Source: a bacterium
GTDB taxonomy: Bacteria > UBA9089 > UBA9088
Reading direction: 5' to 3'
Length of the DNA: 7,334 nucleotides
NCBI GenBank assembly: GCA_040756715.1
Contig: JBFLYE010000073.1
Coordinates: 1 to 7,334, forward strand
Part shown: piece by piece, positions 1 to 6,785 of the stretch
Layout: each line of letters begins with the position of its first letter
Position numbering within the stretch: position 1 is the first letter of the stretch
Program-made: the position numbers and the translations under genes
Notes under the pieces: model-generated
The model's database searches: none
Seen by the model: the letters and a program-made list of their open reading frames with translations, nothing else
What the model was told of the DNA's origin: nothing

Positions 1-177
1 AAGGACCATCTCTTCCCCTTCTTACTGTCTGTCTTGATATTCCTAATATCAAAGCCCTTTCGATAATCTCTTTGTTTTGTATTTTTTCTTTCCTTAAGGT
101 GGTAAGTATGTCTATACCCATCTGGAAAGAATTGCATTTTATGCTTGACATTCTTTAGCCTTAATGGTAAAATACAT
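1..177 (-). CDS. Possible partial minus-strand ORF with an HTH-like segment
   Basis: An open frame on the minus strand runs off the left edge. It can start at ATG 177-175, which has an AAGG about six bases upstream on that strand, or at ATG 121-119, which has no clear Shine-Dalgarno. A stop lies five codons upstream of the first ATG. The 40 residues from the inner ATG are rich in Lys, Glu and Arg and include ERALILGISRQTVRR. This fits the classical helix-turn-helix pattern (Ala, then Gly four residues later, a hydrophobic residue after the Gly, and Val six residues after the Gly), as in transcription factors and many transposases. Codon use (AGA/AGG, GAA, AAA) resembles the neighbours. Against it, the fragment is short, the longer version overlaps the + strand promoter at 145-173, and nothing beyond the motif is recognisable. 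The gene is tentative and its function unassigned. Confidence 0.3.
145..173 (+). promoter_or_regulatory. Sigma-70-type promoter for the glycan operon
   Basis: The -35 hexamer TTGACA (145-150) is a perfect consensus match. A 17-base spacer follows, then the -10 hexamer TAAAAT (168-173), which has one mismatch to TATAAT. A TG at 165-166 adds an extended -10 element. Transcription should begin near 180, giving a leader of about 45 bases before the ATG at 226. The TTG of the -35 box is in frame with the downstream gene, but the promoter overlap argues strongly that it is not a start codon. No other good promoter was noticed before the gap at 6786, so this is the likely source of the seven-gene transcript. 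Confidence 0.72.
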
Positions 178-225
178 TATATCCTTGATTTACAAGGGTT
201 TACGAAAGTAGGTGTTAAGATAAGG

Positions 226-1443
226 ATGATTAATTTTGTCTCTACTTTTCCACCCATAATGTGCGGAATAGGAAGTTACACTAAATATCTTGTCTCTAAA
301 ATGCCCAAGAATTGCTGGCGCGTAACTTCTCTAGCCTTAGATGGATTTTCAAAAACTAGCTTTAAATTGGATAAACGGGCAACCTATACTATTTCTTTAT
401 CCAATCCTAAACTTCCTCCTAGCTTAGATGAAGAAGTTCTCTGGTTCGAACATGCCTTTGGGATGTGGGGAAGGGAATCCCCAAGCTTTATTAAGTTAGT
501 TAAAGAGGCAAAGGAGAAGAAAAAGAAGGTAATTGCCACTCTTCATACCATCCATTTTCAATCCGATGAGACACCTCAAGGATTACAGCAAAAAGAAAAA
601 AGGCTTCTTGAAGAACTTTTACCCTCAATCGATGTAGCAACCGTCTTTACTAATGGAGCTTATGAGGCAGTGATTGAGACATTTCCTGAATATAAAGATA
701 AAGTAGTAGTGTTAAGGCATGGGGTTTTTCTTTATCCTGAAGTTAATAAAGAAGAGGCGAGGAAGAAACTTTTGAGATATCTAATGAATATAGCAAGTAT
801 CTCTCAAGCACAAATTAAATCTTGGGAAAGTCTTTTCTTTTCAAAGAAGATAATTTTGTTGGGTAGCTTTGGATTTATCACCAAGGATAAGGATCCACTC
901 AAACTTTACTCTCTGGGTGAGATTCTTCAAAAGAGACTTCCAAATTATAAGGTAGTGGTTATCTATATGGGAGAGATTCAAAAAAGAAAGGATAAAAAGA
1001 TAGAAGAGAGCCTACCCATCTTAGAAAGACTAAAATCTATCCACGATGGAAAAAGAAATCTATTCTTTGAGGATTATATTCCAGAAAGCATCCTTCCTTT
1101 TGTCTTACAGGCATTAGACTTTGCTGTATTCTGGTGTCATAACGCTAGCCAGTCAGGAAGGATGGCCCATGCTCAAGGGGCAGGAGCCTTTGTAGTTGGC
1201 CGAGATATCGAAGGTATAGGAGAGACTTTAAGACTTTCTGGTCTTCCTTCTTCTGACACCCTGGAAGGGCTGGCAGAAAAAATAGCATTACTTACTCTAA
1301 ACCATAAATTGAAACAAAAGATGCTCAGGTCAAGTTTGGACTATGCACAAAAGTTCTCTTATAAAGTTCAAGCGAAGAAACATCTCTTGTTAGAAGAAGC
1401 AGTTAGAGCTGAAAGAGAGCTGCCCATTCTTGATCGAATTTAA
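226..1443 (+). CDS. GT4-like (GT-B fold) glycosyltransferase
   Basis: Predicted retaining glycosyltransferase of 405 residues, about the usual size for family GT4, which transfers sugar from an activated donor in the cytoplasm. The N-terminus has the hallmark FPPIMCGIGSYTKYL (residues 8-22), the first beta-strand plus glycine-rich loop of many GT4 enzymes. Further in are an LRHGV segment (typical IPHGV position), then LGSFGFITKDKDP, which resembles the start of the donor-binding half. The C-terminal half has the GRMAHAQGAGAFVV segment near residues 311-324, where canonical GT4 enzymes carry the E-x7-E motif; the glutamates are not evident here. The ATG at 226 is preferred because the upstream in-frame TTG at 145 is the -35 box and the extra 27 residues do not look like family sequence. 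The Shine-Dalgarno is weak: AGGTG sits 11 bases upstream and AAGG abuts the ATG. First gene of the operon; donor and acceptor are unknown. Confidence 0.8.
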   Translation: MINFVSTFPPIMCGIGSYTKYLVSKMPKNCWRVTSLALDGFSKTSFKLDKRATYTISLSNPKLPPSLDEEVLWFEHAFGMWGRESPSFIKLVKEAKEKKKKVIATLHTIHFQSDETPQGLQQKEKRLLEELLPSIDVATVFTNGAYEAVIETFPEYKDKVVVLRHGVFLYPEVNKEEARKKLLRYLMNIASISQAQIKSWESLFFSKKIILLGSFGFITKDKDPLKLYSLGEILQKRLPNYKVVVIYMGEIQKRKDKKIEESLPILERLKSIHDGKRNLFFEDYIPESILPFVLQALDFAVFWCHNASQSGRMAHAQGAGAFVVGRDIEGIGETLRLSGLPSSDTLEGLAEKIALLTLNHKLKQKMLRSSLDYAQKFSYKVQAKKHLLLEEAVRAERELPILDRI

Positions 1444-1444
1444 G

Positions 1445-1852
1445 ATGGTCTTTATCTTAAAAAACTTAGCCGTGGGTAATCTTAGAGATGCAGAAGATTG
1501 CCCAAGCTCAATAAGTGCACTCCTCAATGTAGCCGATGATCTTAAATCATACAAAACCAAGAAGAAGTATCACAGAATCCCTCTTGTCGATGGATGGCCT
1601 ATTCCTGGAGAAAAGATGAGAGAGGCGATTCAGTGGATAAAGAAGCATATAATTATGGATAATATTTTGGTTTTTTGCACATTCGGGGCAGGAAGGTCTG
1701 CCTCAGTGGTGATAGGTTATCTGTGTAGCATAGGTTTTAACTATGAAGAGGCGGTTAAATTTGTCAGTTTCAAGAAACCAGATATAGTTCCTTTGCCTTT
1801 ATTGGCAGAAAGTATAAAACGAGCTCTAAAAAGAAGGCCTTATTTAAGGTAG
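1445..1852 (+). CDS. Small dual-specificity-type (Cys-based) phosphatase
   Basis: Single-domain phosphatase of 135 residues, about the size of a minimal dual-specificity phosphatase (DSP). The N-terminus (LAVGNLRDA, 8-16) and ALLNVADDL (25-33) match the DSP opening. IPLVDGWP (45-52) offers D49 as candidate general acid. The P-loop is VFCTFGAGRSAS (76-87), a C-x5-R signature with C78 as nucleophile, R84 for phosphate binding and S85 after it. The residue before the cysteine is Phe rather than the near-universal His. The helix after it (VVIGYL) and the KPDIVPLP segment also fit the family. An ATG at 1445 lies one base after the preceding stop; a TTG at 1430 would add five residues and overlap. 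No strong Shine-Dalgarno is visible, so coupling to the upstream gene is likely. The substrate is unknown: phosphoprotein, sugar phosphate or phosphorylated glycan are all possible, the last two suggested by the neighbours. Confidence 0.8.
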   Translation: MVFILKNLAVGNLRDAEDCPSSISALLNVADDLKSYKTKKKYHRIPLVDGWPIPGEKMREAIQWIKKHIIMDNILVFCTFGAGRSASVVIGYLCSIGFNYEEAVKFVSFKKPDIVPLPLLAESIKRALKRRPYLR

Positions 1853-1858
1853 TAACCA

Positions 1859-2920
1859 ATGAAGATAGGAATGATGTCTGCCTGGAATGAAGACTCAGGC
1901 GTATCTATCCATGCCGAGTTAATCGGAAGAGAATTTGTAAAGATGGGACATAAACTCTCTGTCTTCTCTTTTTTTAAGTCTAATTTTCATGGCACAGCTA
2001 TTGTGGGAAAAGATGAAGAGTATGTGAGTCGCTGCTTTACTACATCCAGTGCAAAAAATCCTTTCTTAGATGCTCATCCTATTCTAAAAGAGAACTATGA
2101 TATATTTATCACCCAAGATTTGGGAATGCTTCCCTTGGAAGAATTAGCCAAGATATTTCCAAAGATTAAAAGAAAAGCTAAAACTGTGACCGTGATTCAT
2201 CATAATAGAACTCCAGAAAATCCTTTATTCTGGGAGCTTCCCTGGGATAAAGTTATCTATTTTGATGATCGGTATTACCAATTTTTAAAAGAGCTCTTTC
2301 CCAAAGAAAAACTTCACCTTATACCCTATCCTTGCCATCCGAAAAGATGTAAAGATAAGCTTAAGGAAAGGGGAAATTTAGCCCTTCCCGAGAATAAATA
2401 TATTCTCTTTCTCTTTGGCCAACGCGGGATTAAAGAAGCGGGTGAACTTTTACCCATCTTAGACAATATGAGCAAAACCTTACCCATTCTTCTTTTAGTG
2501 GTTTCAAAGAGGGATTTAGATAAAATAAGAGAGTTTAAGCCAAATTTCTTAAAGATCTTAATAAGAGAAGAGACGCCAGATATAGACAAACTCTATAGTT
2601 ATCTTCATGCCTCAGATCTACTGCTTTATCATCGCAAAGCTCCCAATGGTGCTATAGTATCATCTACTGCTTATCAATGCATAGGTTCTTTCTGTCCTAT
2701 TTTAGCTTTAGAGTCAAACTATTTCTATAATATGGATGGTGCAGTCATTACTTATACTAATCTTTTGGAGTTTGAACTCAAGCTGATAGAGATCCTAAAT
2801 AAAGGAAGAATATATCAAAACTGGAAGAGTAGTTTAGAGGATTTTTTGAGAAAAAATTCGGCCAAACCTATAGCTCTCCAATATATTAAGCTATTTCAGC
2901 ATCTATTAGAAGAGGTTTAA
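1859..2920 (+). CDS. GT-B glycosyltransferase-like protein, paralogue 1 of 3
   Basis: A 353-residue protein with a GT4-like N-terminus (MMSAWNEDSGVSIHAE, residues 5-20), where the usual CGIA-type loop reads SGV. Landmarks shared with the genes at 2924 and 5733 are DIFITQDLGMLP (from residue 81), a KAKTVTVIHH strand, a WDKVIYFDDR segment, and IPYPC at 155-159. The C-terminal half carries SSTAYQCIGSFCPILA starting at residue 268. This aligns with the GT4 segment that normally holds E-x7-E followed by A-x-G-x-P-V, but both glutamates are replaced (Thr270 at the second). It is probably a transferase using a nucleotide-sugar donor in the cytoplasm, though the altered motif leaves catalysis uncertain. 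Shine-Dalgarno AAGGT lies eight bases before the ATG. It follows the phosphatase by six bases and precedes its nearest paralogue by three, suggesting tandem duplication. No signal peptide or membrane segment is seen. Confidence 0.72.
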   Translation: MKIGMMSAWNEDSGVSIHAELIGREFVKMGHKLSVFSFFKSNFHGTAIVGKDEEYVSRCFTTSSAKNPFLDAHPILKENYDIFITQDLGMLPLEELAKIFPKIKRKAKTVTVIHHNRTPENPLFWELPWDKVIYFDDRYYQFLKELFPKEKLHLIPYPCHPKRCKDKLKERGNLALPENKYILFLFGQRGIKEAGELLPILDNMSKTLPILLLVVSKRDLDKIREFKPNFLKILIREETPDIDKLYSYLHASDLLLYHRKAPNGAIVSSTAYQCIGSFCPILALESNYFYNMDGAVITYTNLLEFELKLIEILNKGRIYQNWKSSLEDFLRKNSAKPIALQYIKLFQHLLEEV

Positions 2921-2923
2921 AAG

Positions 2924-3964
2924 ATGAGAATTGCGATGATGAGTGCCTGGAATACTGATTCTGGAGTAGCTCTCCATGCAGAGCCAATAGGTAAGGAATT
3001 AAGAAAGATGGGGCATAAGTTAACCGTCTTTAGTTTTATAGAGGATGACTTCCATGGAGATGGAATTACCGCTTCTGATGAGGACTATGTGGTTAGGTGC
3101 TTTGGGACGCAAAAAACAAACTTTTTAGATCCAAGACCAATCCTTTCCATCCATTTTGATATATTTATTGTCCAGGACTTAAGGATGCTGCCAGTTAAGA
3201 ATCTGGCAAAGATATTCCCCTTAATTAAGAAAAGAGCAAGAACAGTCCATATTGTCCATGAGAATGAATTGCCTAAGGAGCCGTGGTTCTATCAGTTTGA
3301 CTGGGATTTGATTATCTATTTTGACAAAAGGCAGGATTTCTTAAAAAAGATCTATCCTGATGCTGTTTATATTCCTTTCCCCTGTTTTGAGATAAGAAGA
3401 AAAGATAAACTTGAAGCAAGAAAGAGATTAGACCTTCCAATGAATAAAAAGCTCATCTATTGCTTTGCTCAAAGAGGGTATCATTCATACCTAAGGGATT
3501 TACCAGAAAAGTTAGAGAATGAGACGCTTCTTTTGCATGTAGTCTCTAAAGGGTATGAGATGCTGGAAGGAAAATCTCCTCCTTCCTGGATGATTGTCCG
3601 GCAAGAAGAACCACTTTCCCAAGAGAGGTTTGATGAATACCTATTTGCCTCAGATGCATTAATCCTCCATAAATTTAAGAGCCGCTATCATGCCCTTGTC
3701 TCATCTACTGCCTTTCAGGCCTTGGGCTGTGGCTGTCCAATCTTTGTTCCCGAAGGCTCAGACTTCTTCTATCCCTTAGAGGATGTGGTGGTGAGGTATA
3801 GAGATATTGAGGATTTAAAAGAGAGATTATGCACTCTGCTTGAGGATAAGAGGGCTTTTGATGAGGCAATCGACCGACAGGATGGTTTTGCCCTCATGAA
3901 TTCACCCAAGATAATCGCCGATAGATTTATAGGATTCTTTACGGAGATATTAAGAAGGAGATGA
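2924..3964 (+). CDS. GT-B glycosyltransferase-like protein, paralogue 2 of 3
   Basis: A 346-residue paralogue of the preceding gene: 28 of the first 38 residues are identical by direct comparison. It has the same order of landmarks: MMSAWNTDSGVALHAE at the N-terminus, an FHGD segment, DIFIVQDLRMLP, KRARTVHIVHE, WDLIIYFDKR, an IPFPC in place of IPYPC, and SSTAFQALGCGCPIFV from residue 260. As in its relatives, the region matching the GT4 E-x7-E motif has Ser-Ser-Thr-Ala and lacks both glutamates. An AGAGGT Shine-Dalgarno lies seven to eight bases before the start. The stop codon overlaps the next start as ATGA, so it should be translationally coupled to the GH130 gene. It is presumably a sugar transferase with a related but not identical donor or acceptor; the exact substrate cannot be read from sequence. 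Confidence 0.72.
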   Translation: MRIAMMSAWNTDSGVALHAEPIGKELRKMGHKLTVFSFIEDDFHGDGITASDEDYVVRCFGTQKTNFLDPRPILSIHFDIFIVQDLRMLPVKNLAKIFPLIKKRARTVHIVHENELPKEPWFYQFDWDLIIYFDKRQDFLKKIYPDAVYIPFPCFEIRRKDKLEARKRLDLPMNKKLIYCFAQRGYHSYLRDLPEKLENETLLLHVVSKGYEMLEGKSPPSWMIVRQEEPLSQERFDEYLFASDALILHKFKSRYHALVSSTAFQALGCGCPIFVPEGSDFFYPLEDVVVRYRDIEDLKERLCTLLEDKRAFDEAIDRQDGFALMNSPKIIADRFIGFFTEILRRR

Positions 3965-4845
3965 GATTTCCCGTTGGACCATTTGTGGATTATCCCAATA
4001 ATCCCATCCTTTCACCCCAAGCTGGGTTAAAGAGGATATATAACCCAACCGTGATCAGGGATAATGGTATCTTCTATATGTTATTACGAGGGGAGGGCAA
4101 TGATGGATTGACCGGAAAAATATACCTAGCAAAAGGAAATAGCCCAACCTCATTCAAGCTTTTTCCCAAACCTTGCCTTTCACCCTCTGCTGAGTTTGAT
4201 ATAGGTGGCTGTGAGGACCCAAGGGTGGTAAAGTTTAATGATACCTATTACCTTACCTATGTGGGTAATAGTAAAAGGTATAATGTTTCAAATATCTGCC
4301 TTGCCACCTCAAAGGATTTAATAAATTGGGAGAAACATGGACCTATCTTACAGACAGGAAAGTGGGATAGTGGACAGTTAAAGGCAGGGGCTATTCTGAA
4401 TGAGAAGATAAATGGTAAATATGTCATGTACTTTATGGGAGAGGAAAGCCCTTGGGTAACTGCGATTGGAATAGCCTATTCCGAAGACCTCTTTTTTTGG
4501 TATGAACCAATAGATGAACCCATTCTTTCTCCTCGCGATGGCTATTTTGATTCCCAAGGGGTTGAGCCTGGTCCTAATCCGGTGGTTATTGAGGAGGGAA
4601 TACTTCTAATCTACAATGGCTGGGGAAAGGACTGTATTTATAGACCAGGAGGGGTAATCTTCTCAAAAGAAGACCCAGCCAAGATATTGGAGAGGATGGA
4701 TAAGCCAATATTGGTGCCAAATGCTATAGAAGGACTTAATAAAGACTACCATGTGGTTAGCGAAGGGCTGATAAGCTTTAATGATAGATGGTTTCTATAT
4801 TATGGAGCAGGAGATAAATTTAGCTCTCTTGCTACATACCCTTAA
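3961..4845 (+). CDS. GH130 family protein lacking phosphate-site residues
   Basis: A 294-residue five-bladed beta-propeller enzyme of family GH130, whose members cleave beta-mannosides by phosphorolysis or hydrolysis. Family landmarks are NPIL (14-17), YNP (27-29), LLRGEGNDG (41-49), the signature GCEDPR (83-88) with D86 as predicted catalytic acid, repeated YSEDL/SKDL-type blade motifs, and YYGAGD (280-285). Where phosphorylases have an Arg-containing HR motif this protein reads YFMGE (157-161), and where they have IYHG it reads IYNG (217-220). The loss of these basic residues resembles GH130 beta-1,2-mannosidases, which are hydrolases, so phosphorolysis is doubtful. The start ATG overlaps the upstream stop (ATGA). 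AAGGAG directly abuts it, too close to act normally, so coupling probably drives initiation. The C-terminus stops abruptly after SSLAT, about nine residues shorter than its neighbour. No signal peptide, so cytoplasmic action is expected. Confidence 0.85.
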   Translation: MRFPVGPFVDYPNNPILSPQAGLKRIYNPTVIRDNGIFYMLLRGEGNDGLTGKIYLAKGNSPTSFKLFPKPCLSPSAEFDIGGCEDPRVVKFNDTYYLTYVGNSKRYNVSNICLATSKDLINWEKHGPILQTGKWDSGQLKAGAILNEKINGKYVMYFMGEESPWVTAIGIAYSEDLFFWYEPIDEPILSPRDGYFDSQGVEPGPNPVVIEEGILLIYNGWGKDCIYRPGGVIFSKEDPAKILERMDKPILVPNAIEGLNKDYHVVSEGLISFNDRWFLYYGAGDKFSSLATYP

Positions 4846-4854
4846 AAAGATAAG

Positions 4855-5736
4855 ATGAAGGCAAGGCGATATCTGGGTAATCCCATCCTTTTGCCAAAGA
4901 GGGAGAATGAATGGGAGTCAAGGTTTGTCTTTAATCCCGCAGCTTTGTATGCAAATGGGCTTTTTCACCTTCTCTATCGGGCAGTGGGAGGGGATGGTAT
5001 ATCCAGGATGGGATATGGAGTAAGTAAAGATGGCTATAACTTCCTTAGATTTGATAAGCCTGTCTTTACTCCGCGTGGAAGGTTAGAATCAAAAGGGTGT
5101 GAAGACCCAAGAGTTGTAAATCTTGATAATAAGTTCTACATGACCTATACCGCCTATTCCCATGAAGGAACAAGAATAGGACTTTCCTCAACCTCAAACT
5201 TTATTGAGTGGAGAAGATATGGGGTGATACTTCCTGAGCTTCCCAATAAGGATGCGGTGCTTTTTCCTGAGAAAATCAAAGGTAGATATGCATTATTTCA
5301 CCGAAGAATGGATATAAAGCCACTTTCCATCTGGATCGCCTATTCAGATGATCTCCTTAACTGGAGTGATCACAAAAAGGTTATGTCTCCACAAGAAGGA
5401 GATTGGGATAGTGTGGCCATTGGTGCAGGGGCTCCGCCAATTAAGACAGAGAAAGGATGGATGCTTATCTATCATGGTGTGGATAGAGAGGGAAGCTATA
5501 GCCTGGGGGTAGCACTCTTTGATCTAATTGATCCCTCTTTGCTTCTCTTTAGAAGCAAAGACCCCATCCTTGAACCAGAAGAGGACTATGAACTAAGGGG
5601 TGAAAGAAATCAGGTTGTCTTTGCCTGTGGGGTATGTGAATTTGAGGGTAGATACTATATCTACTATGGAGCAGCAGATAAGGTTATTGGCGTTGCTACC
5701 TTGGATAAGGATGAACTTTTTCAGGTTATAAGATGA
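4855..5736 (+). CDS. GH130 beta-mannoside phosphorylase, probable
   Basis: A 293-residue GH130 beta-propeller with a more typical phosphorylase sequence. It probably attacks the non-reducing mannose of a beta-linked mannoside with phosphate, releasing alpha-mannose 1-phosphate. Visible motifs are GNPIL (8-12), FNPA (26-29), LLYRAVGGDG (39-48), GCEDPR (81-86) with D84 as predicted catalytic acid, FHRR (148-151), IGAGAPPIKTEKGW (189-202), YHGVD (206-210) and YYGAADKVIGVAT (270-282). The Arg in HRR, H207 and Y215 occupy positions that bind phosphate in characterised members, by motif comparison from memory. Linkage (beta-1,2 or beta-1,4) and chain-length preference cannot be assigned. It begins nine bases after the first GH130 gene, with only a weak A-rich leader, and its stop overlaps the next start as ATGA. 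The two GH130 proteins are clearly divergent, not a recent duplication. No export signal is visible. Confidence 0.88.
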   Translation: MKARRYLGNPILLPKRENEWESRFVFNPAALYANGLFHLLYRAVGGDGISRMGYGVSKDGYNFLRFDKPVFTPRGRLESKGCEDPRVVNLDNKFYMTYTAYSHEGTRIGLSSTSNFIEWRRYGVILPELPNKDAVLFPEKIKGRYALFHRRMDIKPLSIWIAYSDDLLNWSDHKKVMSPQEGDWDSVAIGAGAPPIKTEKGWMLIYHGVDREGSYSLGVALFDLIDPSLLLFRSKDPILEPEEDYELRGERNQVVFACGVCEFEGRYYIYYGAADKVIGVATLDKDELFQVIR

Positions 5737-6785
5737 AGATAACCATGATGAGCCGCTGGAATATCCCCTGTGGGGTCTCTCTCCATGCCGAACTTTTAGG
5801 TAGGGCATTAGTAGAGCTTGGCCATAATCTTTCTGTTTTAGCCCCGGTTGAGGATGAGGATTATCTATATCATAAGGATGAACCCTATGTTTTACGATGT
5901 TTCAGACTCCCAAAGAAAAAAGGGGGATTCTTCTTTGATTCCAAGCCTTTTCTTAAAGAGGCCTGCGATATCTTTGTAGTGCAAAACCTTGAGATACTGC
6001 CAATGGAAGACTTACTTGAAATATACCCAATGATAAGAAAGAGAGCTAAGACAGTTCTTGTAATACATGAAGGTAAACCTCCTAAGGATCAAACATTTTA
6101 TAAATTTGCCTGGGATGCTATTGTCTGTTTTGACAAAAGATACAAGAGATTTCTTTCTAAGATATATCCCAAAGATAGAATACATATAATCCCTTATCCC
6201 TGCTATCCTTTGATGTTAGGGGATAAAAAAGAGGCAAGGCTTAAACTAAATTTGCCACTTGATAAGAAGATAATCTTTAATTATGGTATGGGAGTATATC
6301 GCCACCTCCATCTTTTACCAACAATTGAAAGAGTAAATAAAGTATATCCCCTTATCCTCCTTACCCTAACCCATATTAAAGAGTGGTATGATCTATTTGA
6401 GGCAGTAAAAAATAGATATAAATTCATTGAATTAAGAAGAGGAAAACTACCTGTGGATTTGCTTTATAAATATCTGCATGCCTGTGATTGTCTCCTAATT
6501 CATAAAGACTCAGCAGAGGCAGTAGTTGTTCCCTCCACCGCATTTCTTTGTTTGGGTGCAGGAAGGCCAATTCTTGCTTATAATACAAATTTCTTTGAAA
6601 CCTTTGATAAGGAGGTTTTGAAATATTCAAGTCTTTCTGATGGCCTTGAAGATGTATTTGAAGAGAGAGAAAATGTTGAATTAGTTTTAAAGACATCTCA
6701 AGGATATGTGAGAAAGAATTCATCAATTGAGATAGCCAAAAAGTTTATCAAGCTTTTTAAGTCATTGTTAAGCTCTAATCGCTAA
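5733..6785 (+). CDS. GT-B glycosyltransferase-like protein, paralogue 3 of 3
   Basis: A 350-residue third copy of the transferase family at 1859 and 2924, separated from them by the two GH130 genes. It matches the 1859 copy at 23 of the first 38 residues, and its loop reads PCGVSLHAE, keeping the Cys-Gly pair found in ordinary GT4 enzymes and lost in the other two. The family landmarks follow in order: DIFVVQNLEILP, KRAKTVLVIHE, WDAIVCFDKR, IPYPC, and VPSTAFLCLGAGRPILA (PSTA at 267-270) in place of the E-x7-E region. AGGT lies about six bases before the ATG, and the start overlaps the GH130 stop. It is the last gene of the operon. Its final codons run into a short degenerate repeat, so the extreme C-terminus (LLSSNR) may not be ancestral. 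Predicted cytoplasmic sugar transferase; substrates unknown. Confidence 0.72.
   Translation: MKITMMSRWNIPCGVSLHAELLGRALVELGHNLSVLAPVEDEDYLYHKDEPYVLRCFRLPKKKGGFFFDSKPFLKEACDIFVVQNLEILPMEDLLEIYPMIRKRAKTVLVIHEGKPPKDQTFYKFAWDAIVCFDKRYKRFLSKIYPKDRIHIIPYPCYPLMLGDKKEARLKLNLPLDKKIIFNYGMGVYRHLHLLPTIERVNKVYPLILLTLTHIKEWYDLFEAVKNRYKFIELRRGKLPVDLLYKYLHACDCLLIHKDSAEAVVVPSTAFLCLGAGRPILAYNTNFFETFDKEVLKYSSLSDGLEDVFEERENVELVLKTSQGYVRKNSSIEIAKKFIKLFKSLLSSNR

Noticed and set aside
34-52. Perfect inverted repeat (TTGATATT, CCT, AATATCAA) as an operator or terminator
   Set aside because: The arms are AT-rich with a three-base loop and no T-run, and it lies over 90 bases upstream of the promoter. On the minus strand it spells ordinary codons within the HTH-like segment, so it may be incidental.
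1-66. + strand open frame as the tail of an upstream membrane protein
   Set aside because: It is 21 codons ending at TAA 64-66. Hydrophobic composition is expected from antisense of a Lys/Glu/Arg-rich frame, and no independent support was found.
2326-2589. Minus-strand ORF of 87 codons inside the first GT-B paralogue
   Set aside because: It lies entirely within a well-supported + strand gene, has no recognisable motif, and is rich in Ser, Leu and Lys as expected from reading the antisense of this gene.
5593-5808. Minus-strand ORF of 71 codons across the GH130/transferase junction
   Set aside because: It is antisense to two conserved genes, including the YYGAAD motif, and no family features were seen.
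6424-6726. Minus-strand ORF of 100 codons inside the third GT-B paralogue
   Set aside because: It is antisense to the conserved C-terminal transferase half, and its composition looks like a shadow frame.
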